Assembly: GCA_004151065.3 (NCBI GenBank)
Contig: NWUY0300114248.1
Span: 2,759 to 13,396 of the forward strand
Reading direction: 5' to 3'
DNA length: 10,638 bases
Source: Larix sibirica
Taxonomy: Eukaryota; Streptophyta; Pinopsida; Pinales; Pinaceae
In this document: positions 1 to 8,278 of the stretch, one piece after another
Position numbering within the stretch: the stretch's first letter is position 1
Layout: each line of letters opens with the position of its first letter
Notes under the pieces: model-generated
Told to the model about the DNA's origin: nothing
The model's input: the letters and a program-made list of their open reading frames with translations, nothing else
The model's database searches: none
Program-made: the position numbers and the translations under genes

Positions 1-3000
1 AAATACCCCTCACGTACATGGCCTCTCCCTTAACCCCACTCTCTTCCTTATGGCAAACATCCTCCAATGCCCCCCTCCAATCCAAACGAATCATCTTTAA
101 ATAGTGTATAAGGTCCAATATTGAAAAGTAACGACCCTTTAGTTTTATATCACAACTTTTACATCCTAACCACTCAATGATGTCGTTGTGAATTATGTAA
201 TGTACACAATAGAGATTTAAGTACTTATCAAAGTTATTAAACATTGGTGGAATTACATCTTGTGTAAGGAAATTGTTATACATCATGACCATAAGCCTTT
301 ACAAATTTTGCAGACATAGCACATTATAGAGCATGCACCAGTTGAAGTGGATGAGTTATTAAAGGATAAGTGTGACACTTCAAACTACATTTCTAATTGC
401 TTGACTTAACCTTTGATTCATACTTTATTGACTATTTTGGTGACTTGTGGACACCATACATGAGATTCACAACAACATTGTGAAGTAGGAGTATATAACT
501 CTTCCATCTTGGAGAGATGGCTGAGAAAACCAAAGTGGCAGATTGTTGATCTGTAGTATGGACCATCCGTATAGAAATAACTCTTTGATTCTATATGGGT
601 TGAGTAGTAANTGAGTACGTATAGGCATTTTGTATGCAGCTATTCCAACAGTTGCATGTTTTTTTATAACTATGCTACAACTTACTATTTCACCTAAAAC
701 GAACTATGTTATGGTTGTACATCAGTGTGACAAGCTATTACTCCAAGCCAATAGGTCATTTTGGCATCCACAAAACTCTTGCAACATTGCAAATATATTT
801 TTATTAGCCTAATTTATGAATAAATATGGAGAAGTGTATACAGGGTTGTGTTTCTCATGCCATTGCAAAACCAAGGTATGTGAAGTGGAGGTTGTACACA
901 CCTTTTCCTCCTAACCACACACCACATGCCTCATAACCACTTGCCATAATCATGATATGGTATTTATTGTTGTTGATATTTTCTTGAAGACGGTGATTCT
1001 TATGCCTTGTAAGAACAATTGTCTCAATACATAACATAATGAAACAATTTTTTTTCTTACATGCAAGTCAACTTTACGCTGCTTATATCCATTATCAATG
1101 TGAGGATCCTAAATTCATCTGCAACCTCTAGGTGTGTTTTTGAGCATGCTCACTACAACTTGACATTTCATCCATAAATTGATGGACAAAGGTTATGAAA
1201 TGGACTCTTGTGCATCCGCAGCGCATTTATAATCACCGACACTTGCACACTTGAGATGAAAAAATGGATTTTATACAACATAATCACAATTGTGTTGAAC
1301 ACATTGTGGCACAACATAGTCCATTTGAATTTTTCTCTAGAATTCAACATGAAATGCTTATGAACATGATCTTTTTAACTTCTCCAACAATAGGGAAACC
1401 TATACACTAAAATAAATTAACAAAGCAACCTACTTTATCAAGCAAATCTAAAATGTCCAATGCCATGTTGATGGTATTCTACAATAGTTCTTGAAGAAGC
1501 ATAAACATCACCGTGACAAACACCACACCCCACACAAATTTTCAATGGAGGACAAGTTTTGGTCCTGTATCTAAAAGGAAAGATACGAGACTGACATTGT
1601 AAACTCATGGTTCTTTGATACAATTCATACGCTATCATCGTGTAATGTGGTGATAATGTCTTTAAGCTTGATTTTCCATATTACCTTGGTATTAATCTAG
1701 CTTTAAGTGTGGAATGTTATGGCATTATATTCCTCCAAAACCAAGCAAACACAACACAACTAGAGCATCCAATCAACGTCAATCCATAACCTAGTGTATT
1801 GACATCTTCTAATTAGGTCATTGATAGGTGATGCGAAATAATCACTTAAGCAATATAAAACTTTTTATATATTTTTTTGCACGTCAATAACTTGCATAGG
1901 GCAAGTTTTTCAAATTTGAGCAAGGGTGATAGAAGTTTCCTTGCCTATAGAATAACACCATGGAGTTTCTTCCTCCGCAAAGCATTTTGACACAAGGAGA
2001 CTAACACTTCTATAGACCATGTAATTTGTACATTAGCACACTTTTAGTTTGCACTGAGTCTTTTAAGCCTTCAACACATCAAAATGACAATGTGACCAAA
2101 CTTCGATGCTAATTGTGTCAAACTTTTGTGCAACTCACACCTATTCCTTATTGATCTCTATGTTACACACATGATCACTACTTTATTTCCAACAAACCTA
2201 AGATCCAACTCCAAATAAGATCCATTGACTCAACATATAGATTAATAAGTGATGCAATACACCACCTAAGTGGTAGTTCATCAATCTATCTTAGTGACAC
2301 GTCATGGCGTAAAGGATCAACACACTTGACCAATTGGGTGATGGAAATAATTAGGTTAATATGTAGGATCCACATTAGTGATCAAATTAGACCAAGCTAA
2401 TGTACATCCTAGTTGACTTGATTCTTGAAATGAAGGGAGAAATCATCCCCTTCCTCTCTCTGTGCATGATGTTGAACATCAAGGACTACCTGCATTAATA
2501 CATGTGATCTTCATAAAACTTGTATCTGCACACACATATATCTTACACTTGTAAATGGGTTCCAAACATTTAGTTCCTATTTGATTGTATTATTTGCAAG
2601 GATGAAGACATTAAGTTACTCCCATATGTGATAGAGTCACAACACTTATTATAATGTTCCGGTCCTTGTCAATGTTATATATCTAATGTATACCTCCAAA
2701 GTATTGTATAATAGAGTAATTTTTAGTGTTATGGTTTGCAGTATATAGTTTGGGTTGTTCACGTATTTATTAGTTGGATTGTTACGTGTTGATGCTTAAG
2801 CACTCAATATTGTAAGTTCACTAGCTCACTTTATATGATTCATAGTCTAACTTTGGAATATTGGTCAATCCTCAATTGCACTCTTAAATTGCTTCCACAC
2901 TTTCATTGTTAGAACATCACTTCCATTGATCAATTGTTATTTATAAGAGTTTCCCTCACCATCATACTCTTTCAATTGTGCTCATCATGGTGCCTTGGTT

Positions 3001-3288
3001 TAACATGACTCAACCCATGTTGATTGACATGTCTCCCACAGGCTTAACACCAGATAGTATCTTGGCCCTAATCCTACCTATAATCGATTCATTATTGTTG
3101 TAGAGAATACATCATAGACCACCACCATCTTACTAATGTTACATACAAAGGGACAATGCACAACATACACACCCAACACACACATGACAATAATAAACTA
3201 ATTAATAATGTGGAAAAAAATACCAGCGTAGGGATAATATGCCATTGTAAAAATACCTTGTCATACATTACATGAATAATAATCACAA
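1..3288. other. Gene-poor AT-rich intergenic DNA
   Basis: I recognise no gene here. All six frames are broken by frequent stops and the longest open stretches are about 60 to 66 codons, which is what AT-rich random sequence gives. None shows a domain motif, a convincing start context or splice-site pattern. CpG dinucleotides are sparse, as in old methylated plant DNA. A + strand frame at about 305-575 has only a few stops and could be an old coding relic, but I could not assign it. I saw no retroelement primer-binding site, reverse-transcriptase motif, tRNA or long terminal repeat boundary. Confidence 0.6.
611..611. other. Ambiguous base N (possible contig join)
   Basis: A single N lies between two stretches that both carry TGAGTA (604-609 region and directly after the N). 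A lone N with similar flanks suggests either an uncalled base or a minimal contig join. It affects no gene. Confidence 0.6.
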
Positions 3289-3326
3289 GCAAAAGAGGGA
3301 CCTACCTGCAAAAGAGGGACCTACCT
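3289..3326. repeat. 19-bp perfect tandem duplication
   Basis: Two adjacent identical copies of GCAAAAGAGGGACCTACCT (3289-3307 and 3308-3326) are followed by a looser partial match ending in CCTACCTT. Perfect identity over two copies suggests recent replication slippage. No function is implied. Confidence 0.9.
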
Positions 3327-3393
3327 TGACGTCCTACCTTGCTAGTGAAGAAATTTTAATGTGACGTTCTAAAATCAACATTACCCTTAATTT

Positions 3394-3787
3394 GATGGCA
3401 TTTGACATCTACATTTTAATATTGCATGTTAGTATTTTTTTTTAATAATAATAATAATAATTTTTATTATTATTATTAATTTTTTTAATATCAACCCTTA
3501 TCCCTTACCAAGTTTAATAAGTTTAATAGTAATAGTAATAATAATATTATTATTTATTAAATAGCTGATTAAACTCAAAGTGTCGTCACCCATATAACCA
3601 AAATTGGGTATAATTATTCACCTCCACATCTGAGAAGCATGGTGATGGAATTAAGAAATCAATTCGACAAACTAGAGAAGGATGTCCATGTCATTATCGC
3701 TAAGAACCAAGAANATTGCATGTTAGTTTTTTTTTTTAATAATAATAATAATAATTTTTATTATTATTGGTGTCAAATGACCTCATC
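3394..3787. repeat. AT-rich foldback cluster with inverted ends
   Basis: The block is bounded by an imperfect inverted repeat built on CATTTGACA: GGCATTTGACATC at 3397-3409 on the + strand, and its counterpart read as GGTGTCAAATGACC at 3769-3782. Inside are (AAT)n-TTTT-(ATT)n hairpins at 3443-3480 and again at about 3738-3768, plus a perfect 18-bp palindrome AATAATAATATTATTATT at 3537-3554, itself nested in AGTTTAAT...ATTAAACT arms (about 3511 to 3575). The sequence ATTGCATGTTAGT plus a T-run and (AAT)n occurs twice, at 3421 and at 3715. It could be a MITE or foldback-type relic, but no target-site duplication is clear. The N at 3714 makes the internal order uncertain. Confidence 0.5.
3714..3714. 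other. Ambiguous base N at a repeated junction
   Basis: The N is immediately followed by ATTGCATGTTAGT, a T-run and an (AAT)n hairpin that duplicate the sequence beginning at 3421. An N falling exactly where a local duplication begins is typical of an assembly join in low-complexity sequence, so the duplication may not be real. Confidence 0.65.
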
Positions 3788-4436
3788 TTAATAAAGGAGA
3801 ACTAGAAAATGACAATGGAACTAACAATGATGCAAGATTAATGTGATTTTGGTACTCACTAATTGATTAATATTTGAGAATTCCTAGAACCCTAGGGATG
3901 GCCTTGAAAAGGTTGTCTATAAGAAATTTATTTGTCCTTGTTCAAACTTATATATAGATTTATAATATAAATAAAATATTGATATAAATTTTATACATTT
4001 ACGGTGTGGGTTTGGATGGATTTAATCTGCATAGCAAGTGAACAAGTGATGGCACTTGAGCACATGAATTTGTCATATAACCATGATTTGTAAAGGGAGA
4101 TTTAAACTTGAGTATTGTTGTTCAAGAGGTGAAGATTCTTCTTATGCTTCCTTTTATAACATTGTGTCTTACATCTGAGATTCAACTTGAAATTAATATA
4201 GTGAAATCCATATTTCATTGAAAGTGGGAATTGCCCCTTTTTTTCACCCAATCTACAAATACAACAAATGTTACTTCCCATTTCATTATTAAGCTTAATC
4301 TATATGGCCATTCATTGGTGGATAAATGAAAGCTATAATAAGTGTTCACTACATTCAATAAAAAAATCCCATCACTTAGTGAAATGCAATATGCAACTAT
4401 TCTCATTCAAGGCTACAAGCTTCAATATTTGGTCAT
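3788..4436. other. Intergenic sequence, nothing recognised
   Basis: This is AT-rich sequence with reading frames no longer than about 60 to 70 codons on either strand, overlapping each other and lacking recognisable motifs. I see no RNA gene, transposon end or promoter that I can support. Confidence 0.5.
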
Positions 4437-4510
4437 CCACTTTAATTTCAAGTTCACTATGTAACCAGCCACTTTAATTTCAAGTTCACTATGTAACCAA
4501 CCACTTTAAT
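4437..4510. repeat. 32-bp tandem repeat, about 2.3 copies
   Basis: A 32-bp unit starting CCACTTTAATTTCAAGTTCA occurs at 4437-4468 and 4469-4500, with a 10-bp partial third copy at 4501-4510. The two full copies differ only at the last base (G or A). This is a minisatellite-like slippage product in non-genic DNA. Confidence 0.9.
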
Positions 4511-4791
4511 CTTTTATTAACTAGTAACGTTTTTATAGTTTTTTATTCTAAATGTTTATGATCTCTACTTAAAAAATAATTGTGTAATATGATGGGCATT
4601 GACATATATTAGGCAATTTGAAACTTTGAACTTTTTGAGATGTTTTGATATGCACTTGGCAAATCAAACACAAACCATTGGTTTGTTCTTATGATTGAAT
4701 TGACATTTTTTCTCTACATTTCATTTCATAAACTTATAAAGCAAATCCTATGACAAAAACAAGTATGTGATCAAAACATTAAATTGGTCAA

Positions 4792-5058
4792 ATGACCAAC
4801 AACACCTCCCAAGTTCTACTTTCACTAAACATTGTTTTGTCCATGAAAAACAACATAAAGAGGCTTATTTTTCAACTTGGAGTAGTAGAGAAACTAGCAA
4901 TGCTCATGGATAAATGTAATTCAAAAGTACAAGGAAAGATTGCCATTATCATGCGAGCACTTTCAAAACTTAACAAGAGTAAGTCCATAACATGTTCATC
5001 TTTTTTGCTTCTTGCATTGCTTTGCATGTTGAATTTGGTACTATTAAAGGGCAAATGA
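4792..5058 (+). pseudogene. Unassigned 88-codon frame, possible gene relic
   Basis: I do not recognise this gene with confidence. The frame runs from ATG at 4792 to a TGA at 5056. Residues about 25 to 63 read as alternating amphipathic helices, including LGVVEKLAMLMDK and VQGKIAIIMRALSKL. The spacing of Gly, Leu and Ala recalls a single armadillo-type repeat (G-V-V-x-x-L followed by a second helix ending A-L-x-x-L). The C-terminal 25 residues are hydrophobic and look unrelated. There is no clear promoter, and no neighbouring exon with matching repeats; a short + strand stretch near 5145-5200 is open but unassignable. It may be one exon of a decayed gene or an AT-rich chance frame. Armadillo similarity is pattern inference only. 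Confidence 0.15.
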
Positions 5059-5247
5059 CTTATCTAATAGCTCTCAACAAATTTTCTACTTGTTTGGACA
5101 ATGTTGACAACATAGCGACAAATAGAGTAATATAGACTCCAACCCCTCTTGAAGATGACACAATCATTAAAGATGAGAGAAAGCTCTTGGGATCTTGGGG
5201 AACCTAGTGTGATAAAATTAGGAAGGGGGATAATAGAAAGCCAACAA
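5059..5247. other. Intergenic sequence, nothing recognised
   Basis: No gene or repeat can be supported. The + strand near 5145-5200 is open for about 19 codons in one frame and then closes with TAG. Confidence 0.4.
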
Positions 5248-5579
5248 TTGGGAAGGTACACAACTCCTCAAATATCATATTGTAGATGTATGTTTATCTC
5301 TTCGCAATGATAAATGGAAAAAGGTTGGGAAGGTACAACATTATAAAACTAAAAATGCTTGAATAATTAGGCAATGACGAGAAAAAAATGTTGAAAGCTA
5401 CTTGGTGTAATCTTGTTCTACAGTCTCTCAGAGATATCTTCCAAGCTATACAAACTTGCTCAATTCCTCCTAAGAACCAATGAGCACTCTTGAACCTTCA
5501 ATGCGTTTGTCTTCATCCTTCAATGCCATAAGGGGCCATTGGAGTACATACAACATTATAAAGCTACATTGGAGTACAA
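5248..5579. repeat. Cluster of short direct repeats
   Basis: Several short words recur close together: TTGGGAAGGTACA at 5248-5260 and 5325-5337; TACAACATTATAAA at 5334-5347 and again ending at 5562 (13 of 14 bases certain); CATTGGAGTACA at 5538-5549 and 5568-5579; CCTTCAATGC at 5495-5504 and 5517-5526. This pattern suggests an old complex tandem repeat that has largely decayed. No coding frame crosses it intact. Confidence 0.6.
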
Positions 5580-6300
5580 CCTTACAAAGTTACAAGTATG
5601 AGGCAACAATACCTCTATAGGGGAAAGTGAAACAATGGAAGTATAAACACTCTTGGAGAGGCTTAACTTAAATTTGTATTAATTTTCATACCATCTAACC
5701 ACTATAAACAAATGACTATTGTTTACTATCCATAAGCTTATCTGCAATCACTCTTAAGTTTTCTTGTACTTTGCAAATGCTAATGAATTATTTATAAATA
5801 TTAACATGCTTATACACATATAAATTCATAATCCTAGTTTTACTATCTAATATCCATAATCTCCAACCTATTGTAATTAATTGATATTTTCACTTATTTC
5901 ATATCTGGTTTATCGATTGCTTTTATAATGACAATTTGACATAATTTCCATCGCACCCTCATGGAGAATATGAGACTATTCTATACCAGTGTTATTAATA
6001 TCTCACAACTTAAATTGACAAAACATATTTGACCCATTACCATCCATCTTGTCTTCCCCAAATTCAATCCCACAATTTGTAAGTCACTTACTACTAAATA
6101 AACTTTGAAATTTTATTTGTTATTAATTGTTTTATTCTTACTCACTAGATTAATGATAACCAATTCTTCCATTTTCTTATGAATACACTATCAATTTACA
6201 AACTAGGTAGCAATTTTTGTAAGGCAATTATGTTGTCTTGGCATTTTTTTCATTTTGGAGTGTGAAGCCTTCAAGGACAGTAGGGACAGGTAAGCAAGTG
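5580..6300. other. AT-rich gene-upstream intergenic DNA
   Basis: Very AT-rich sequence with stops in every frame. I see no gene, RNA or mobile-element boundary. It passes into the more CpG-containing promoter zone of the downstream SNF2 gene at around 6300. Confidence 0.5.
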
Positions 6301-6308
6301 TCTTGGCA

Positions 6309-6316
6309 TATAAATC
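6309..6316 (+). promoter_or_regulatory. Candidate TATA box of the SNF2 gene
   Basis: TATAAATC matches the plant TATA consensus and lies at the upstream edge of the CpG-richer zone. If used, transcription would start near 6340, leaving a leader of about 350 nt. The gene may instead use a TATA-less start near the CT-rich tract at 6467-6490, so this is a tentative call. Confidence 0.3.
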
Positions 6317-6408
6317 TTGGGATAATTTATTCAACGAGGGACTGTGGAAAAATTGGGGGCGCTCATTATCAAGTTGAACACGCAAAGAATTGAGTTACAG
6401 AAAACAAC

Positions 6409-6414
6409 ATGTGA
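6409..6414 (+). promoter_or_regulatory. Start-stop element (ATG TGA) in possible leader
   Basis: ATG is followed directly by TGA. If the transcript begins upstream of here, this minimal upstream frame could stall or trap scanning ribosomes. It lies in the leader only if the 6309 TATA box is used. Confidence 0.25.
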
Positions 6415-6465
6415 AGTGGTCTGTACCATAAGCTATTTTTAGCCTCGGAGACGTTAAAATATTTA

Positions 6466-6490
6466 CTTCCTTCCTGTTTCTGTTCCTGTT
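6466..6490 (+). promoter_or_regulatory. CT-rich tract (Y-patch-like)
   Basis: An almost uninterrupted pyrimidine stretch rich in TTCC and TTCCTG words lies about 200 bp before the start codon. Such Y patches are common core-promoter and 5' leader elements of plant genes. It supports a transcription start nearby, but it does not fix the exact base. Confidence 0.4.
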
Positions 6491-6493
6491 GCG

Positions 6494-6535
6494 ATGGTAA
6501 CATTCCTGCACTTGATAACCTTGAAGCTTTTCTAG
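6494..6535 (+). promoter_or_regulatory. Upstream ORF of 13 codons
   Basis: An ATG at 6494 opens a 13-codon frame (MVTFLHLITLKLF) closed by TAG at 6533-6535. It ends 155 nt before the main start, with a G at +4 and G at -3 relative to its ATG (GCGATGG), a fairly good context. If transcribed it could reduce initiation at 6691. Whether it is in the mature leader depends on the unmapped start site. Confidence 0.35.
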
Positions 6536-6690
6536 TCGCCACACCTCAACATTCACTCTTAATTTCACGGAGACACACAACCCACTCCACCATAGCTTCC
6601 CACTTAACCGACAAACTACCATAAGAAGAAGAACAGGACGACTCGCTGATTTGAACAACCCAAATTTGGAGGTTAAGAAGGAAAACGAAA

Positions 6691-6910
6691 ATGGCGGCAG
6701 AGATGAATTACGAGCAGAGACTCATAGCAGCGGCACGGCTGGCCGACGACCTGGACACCACGGCTGCCAAAGAATTTGGCATTCCCAGCGCTGAAGAAGT
6801 CGCCGAGAAATGCTCAGAATGGGGAGTCACTGCACAGCTGAAGGCTCACCAGGCCCAAGGACTCTCATGGCTTATACGCCGATATGCCCGTGGCGTCAAT
6901 GTTATACTCG
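6691..6910 (+). CDS. CHR10: SNF2-family chromatin remodeller (CHR10/ALC1-like), exon 1
   Basis: This is the first coding exon (73 codons plus one base) of a nuclear SNF2-type ATPase that would use ATP to move nucleosomes. The sequence shows an acidic, Ala-rich N-terminal helix (residues 5-45), then W44-GVTAQLKAHQAQGLSWLIRRY-65 and GVNVIL(G) at 68-74. In SNF2 proteins the segment L-x-x-(H/Y)-Q-x-x-G-x-x-W-L followed by a Gly-rich approach directly precedes the Walker A loop GDEMGLGKT, and the spacing fits. The N-terminal YEQRLIAAA pattern and GVNV(I/L)LG favour plant CHR10, the relative of human CHD1L. The start at 6691 has an excellent context (GAAAATGGCG); a second in-frame ATG at codon 5 (6703) aligns better with a start just before YE-RL and could also serve. 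The donor is CG|GTCAGT at 6911. Without splicing the frame stops at 6964. Odd points are Ala at 52 where Pro is usual and Gln at 56 where Glu is usual. The gene is partial and runs off the window. Confidence 0.82.
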
Positions 6911-7190
6911 GTCAGTCACCTGTCTTTTATGTGACCCCGCCTTTAATTCGCAGAGCCCTGATGTAGTCTTCACTGTAAGAGATGGTTATGTTAAAGCTGA
7001 ATGTTATTTGTGGAGGACTAAGTGCATTTTGTGTCAATTTTCCTGATGTAGTCTTCACTGTAAGAGACGGTTATGTTAAAGCTGAATGTTATTTGTGGAG
7101 GACTAAGTGCATTTTGTGTCAATTTTCCTTCTTCCTGCCCTTTGTCTGAGAAAAATTAATTGATTTGATTTTTTGTGTGTGTGCGTGCAG
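6911..7190 (+). other. Intron 1 of the SNF2 gene (280 nt)
   Basis: It begins GTCAGT and ends with a T/G-rich tract followed by GTGCGTGCAG at 7181-7190. TTAAT and TTGAT words at about 7155-7172 can serve as branch sites. Its frame in all continuations contains stops (TAG at 6964), so it must be removed. More than half of it is an 85-bp tandem duplication. Confidence 0.75.
6957..7129 (+). repeat. 85-bp near-perfect tandem duplication in intron 1
   Basis: Copy 1 (6957-7041) and copy 2 (7042-7126) are identical except for one T/C difference (6983 versus 7068), and three bases of a third copy follow (CCT, 7127-7129). Such identity in decaying intron DNA implies a recent event. The unit contains CCTGATGTAGTCTTCACTGT and does not include the splice sites, so it lengthens the intron without changing the exons. 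Confidence 0.97.
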
Positions 7191-7198
7191 GGGACGAG
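7191..7198 (+). CDS. CHR10: Predicted 8-nt microexon 2 of the SNF2 gene
   Basis: After a strong acceptor (TGCAG at 7190), GGGACGAG joins to the single G left from exon 1 to give GGG-GAC-GAG in phase, Gly-Asp-Glu. These are exactly the residues that precede Met-Gly-Leu-Gly-Lys-Thr in the Walker A loop of SNF2 ATPases. A GT follows at 7199-7200 (GAG|GTTATT), and reading on gives non-family residues and a TAA at 7269-7271. The exon therefore most simply ends at 7198 and the next exon should start in phase 0 with the Met of MGLGKT. The donor is weak after GT, as is often so for microexons. It rests on family knowledge plus sequence and has no transcript support here. Confidence 0.65.
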
Positions 7199-7738
7199 GT
7201 TATTTTCTCTGCCATTCTACACCCCGCAGTTTATTTTATTCACACAGCGTTTAACAGGCTGTTCTACTAACCCTCATCGGTCGATGGCAGTAATTTATAT
7301 CAAACTTCAATTTTATTTTGGCTTAAGAGAATTGCTTTAATGTCATGACAGGACGGTAATTAGATAAATCTCACCTTTATTTATCTAGCAGTTGAAAATG
7401 GCTGCGATACGATCTATTCCTAGTTCGATTGAAATGAATTTCAGTTCTACTAAAGATTTAAAAAAGATTTGAGTTAGAGGAAACTTATGACCATTCTCTC
7501 CTGGTTCTCGAGTTAGAGGTTCTATTAGATTGGTCGTTAGTAGTAGATACTTCGAGAATCAAGGCCTGGAAATTATATCTTCGTATCAACCCTTAACTAA
7601 CAAAGAGGGGGTTGACTTTGCCTTTCTTTATTCAATGGAGGATTGATCAGGGTCTATATTGATCTTTCAGGGCTTGACAGTCAGACCAGTAGCTAACCAG
7701 GTTGACCTTTCAGGACCTTCACATGCATAGCCTAGGTA

Positions 7739-8012
7739 GGTAAATCCACCTTTTATTGCTCAAGTAGGTAAGGTTATCGCATACATGAGAACGAGTGACT
7801 TTGCTATGTTCACCGAGCTATGCGCTCGAAGTTCTTGAAAGGTAAATTGACCTTTGCATAGCTCAGGTGGGTAAGGTTATCACTAACCTGAGACAGAGCG
7901 CAAGTGACCCTACCTTTGCTATGTTCAATAAATTGATCTTTGCATAGCTCAAGCAGGTAAGGTTATCACTAACCTGAGACAGAGCACAAGTGACCTTACC
8001 TTGGTTATGTTT
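7739..8012 (+). repeat. Degenerate 86-102 bp tandem repeat in intron 2
   Basis: Three copies can be aligned: 7739-7840 (diverged, with extra bases), 7841-7926 and 7927-8012 (86 bp each, about nine in ten bases alike). The core word is GGTAAGGTTATCACTAACCT followed by GAGACAGAGC and CAAGTGACC. Partial earlier copies occur from about 7645 (TTGATCTTTCAGGG, TTGACCTTTCAGGACC). Each full copy contains GTAAGG preceded by TAG, TGG or CAG, resembling a 5' splice site. No protein frame runs through the array intact. Confidence 0.85.
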
Positions 8013-8278
8013 ACTACGGTAAGTGAAAGTAGTCGCAGAAACTGAAAGTATTTCTTCCTTCAATCTACCAATAGGAACATCTACCTTCCAGCTAGCTCAA
8101 GTAAGGTGTCGGATTTGATTGTTTTTTAATCTGCCATCTGCTTCTCAAGGTATTTTTGAGGGTTTTGACCTTCCCTAAGAATTTGAGCTGGTTCTCATTC
8201 TCTTTAGTTTTTAAAAATAGACAATTTACCTCAGTGATAGAAAAGCTAGAAGCATTCTTATGATCAAAAACAGTTTTG

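Noticed and set aside
303-580. Stop-poor + strand frame (VEVDELLKDKCDTS ... SSILERWLRKPKWQIVDL)
   Set aside because: It contains several stops and I could not link it to a family; it is kept only as a note for a database search.
1438-1638. Cys-rich 66-codon minus-strand frame (CVGCGVCHGD) as a zinc or iron-sulfur motif
   Set aside because: A single CxxCxxC-like run in an isolated short frame with no other domain residues; chance is more likely.
3092-3292. Hydrophobic 66-codon minus-strand frame suggesting a membrane protein
   Set aside because: The hydrophobicity comes from AT- and AC-rich sequence; there is no start context, neighbour or family motif.
6395-6658. 87-codon minus-strand frame opposite the promoter and leader
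   Set aside because: It lies antisense to the gene's CT-rich leader, is Arg/Asn-repetitive because of that tract, and has no recognisable domain.
6935-6955. Alternative acceptor TTAATTCGCAG at about 6953 for intron 1
   Set aside because: The intron would be only about 43 nt, and the exon that follows runs into stops and has no SNF2 residues.
6810-7046. 78-codon + strand frame overlapping exon 1
   Set aside because: It is a shifted frame of exon 1 running into the 85-bp intron repeat.
7200-8278. A 5' LTR upstream of the gag relic
   Set aside because: No part of this stretch resembles 9073-10233, and no tRNA-Met primer-binding word TGGTATCAGAGC is present.
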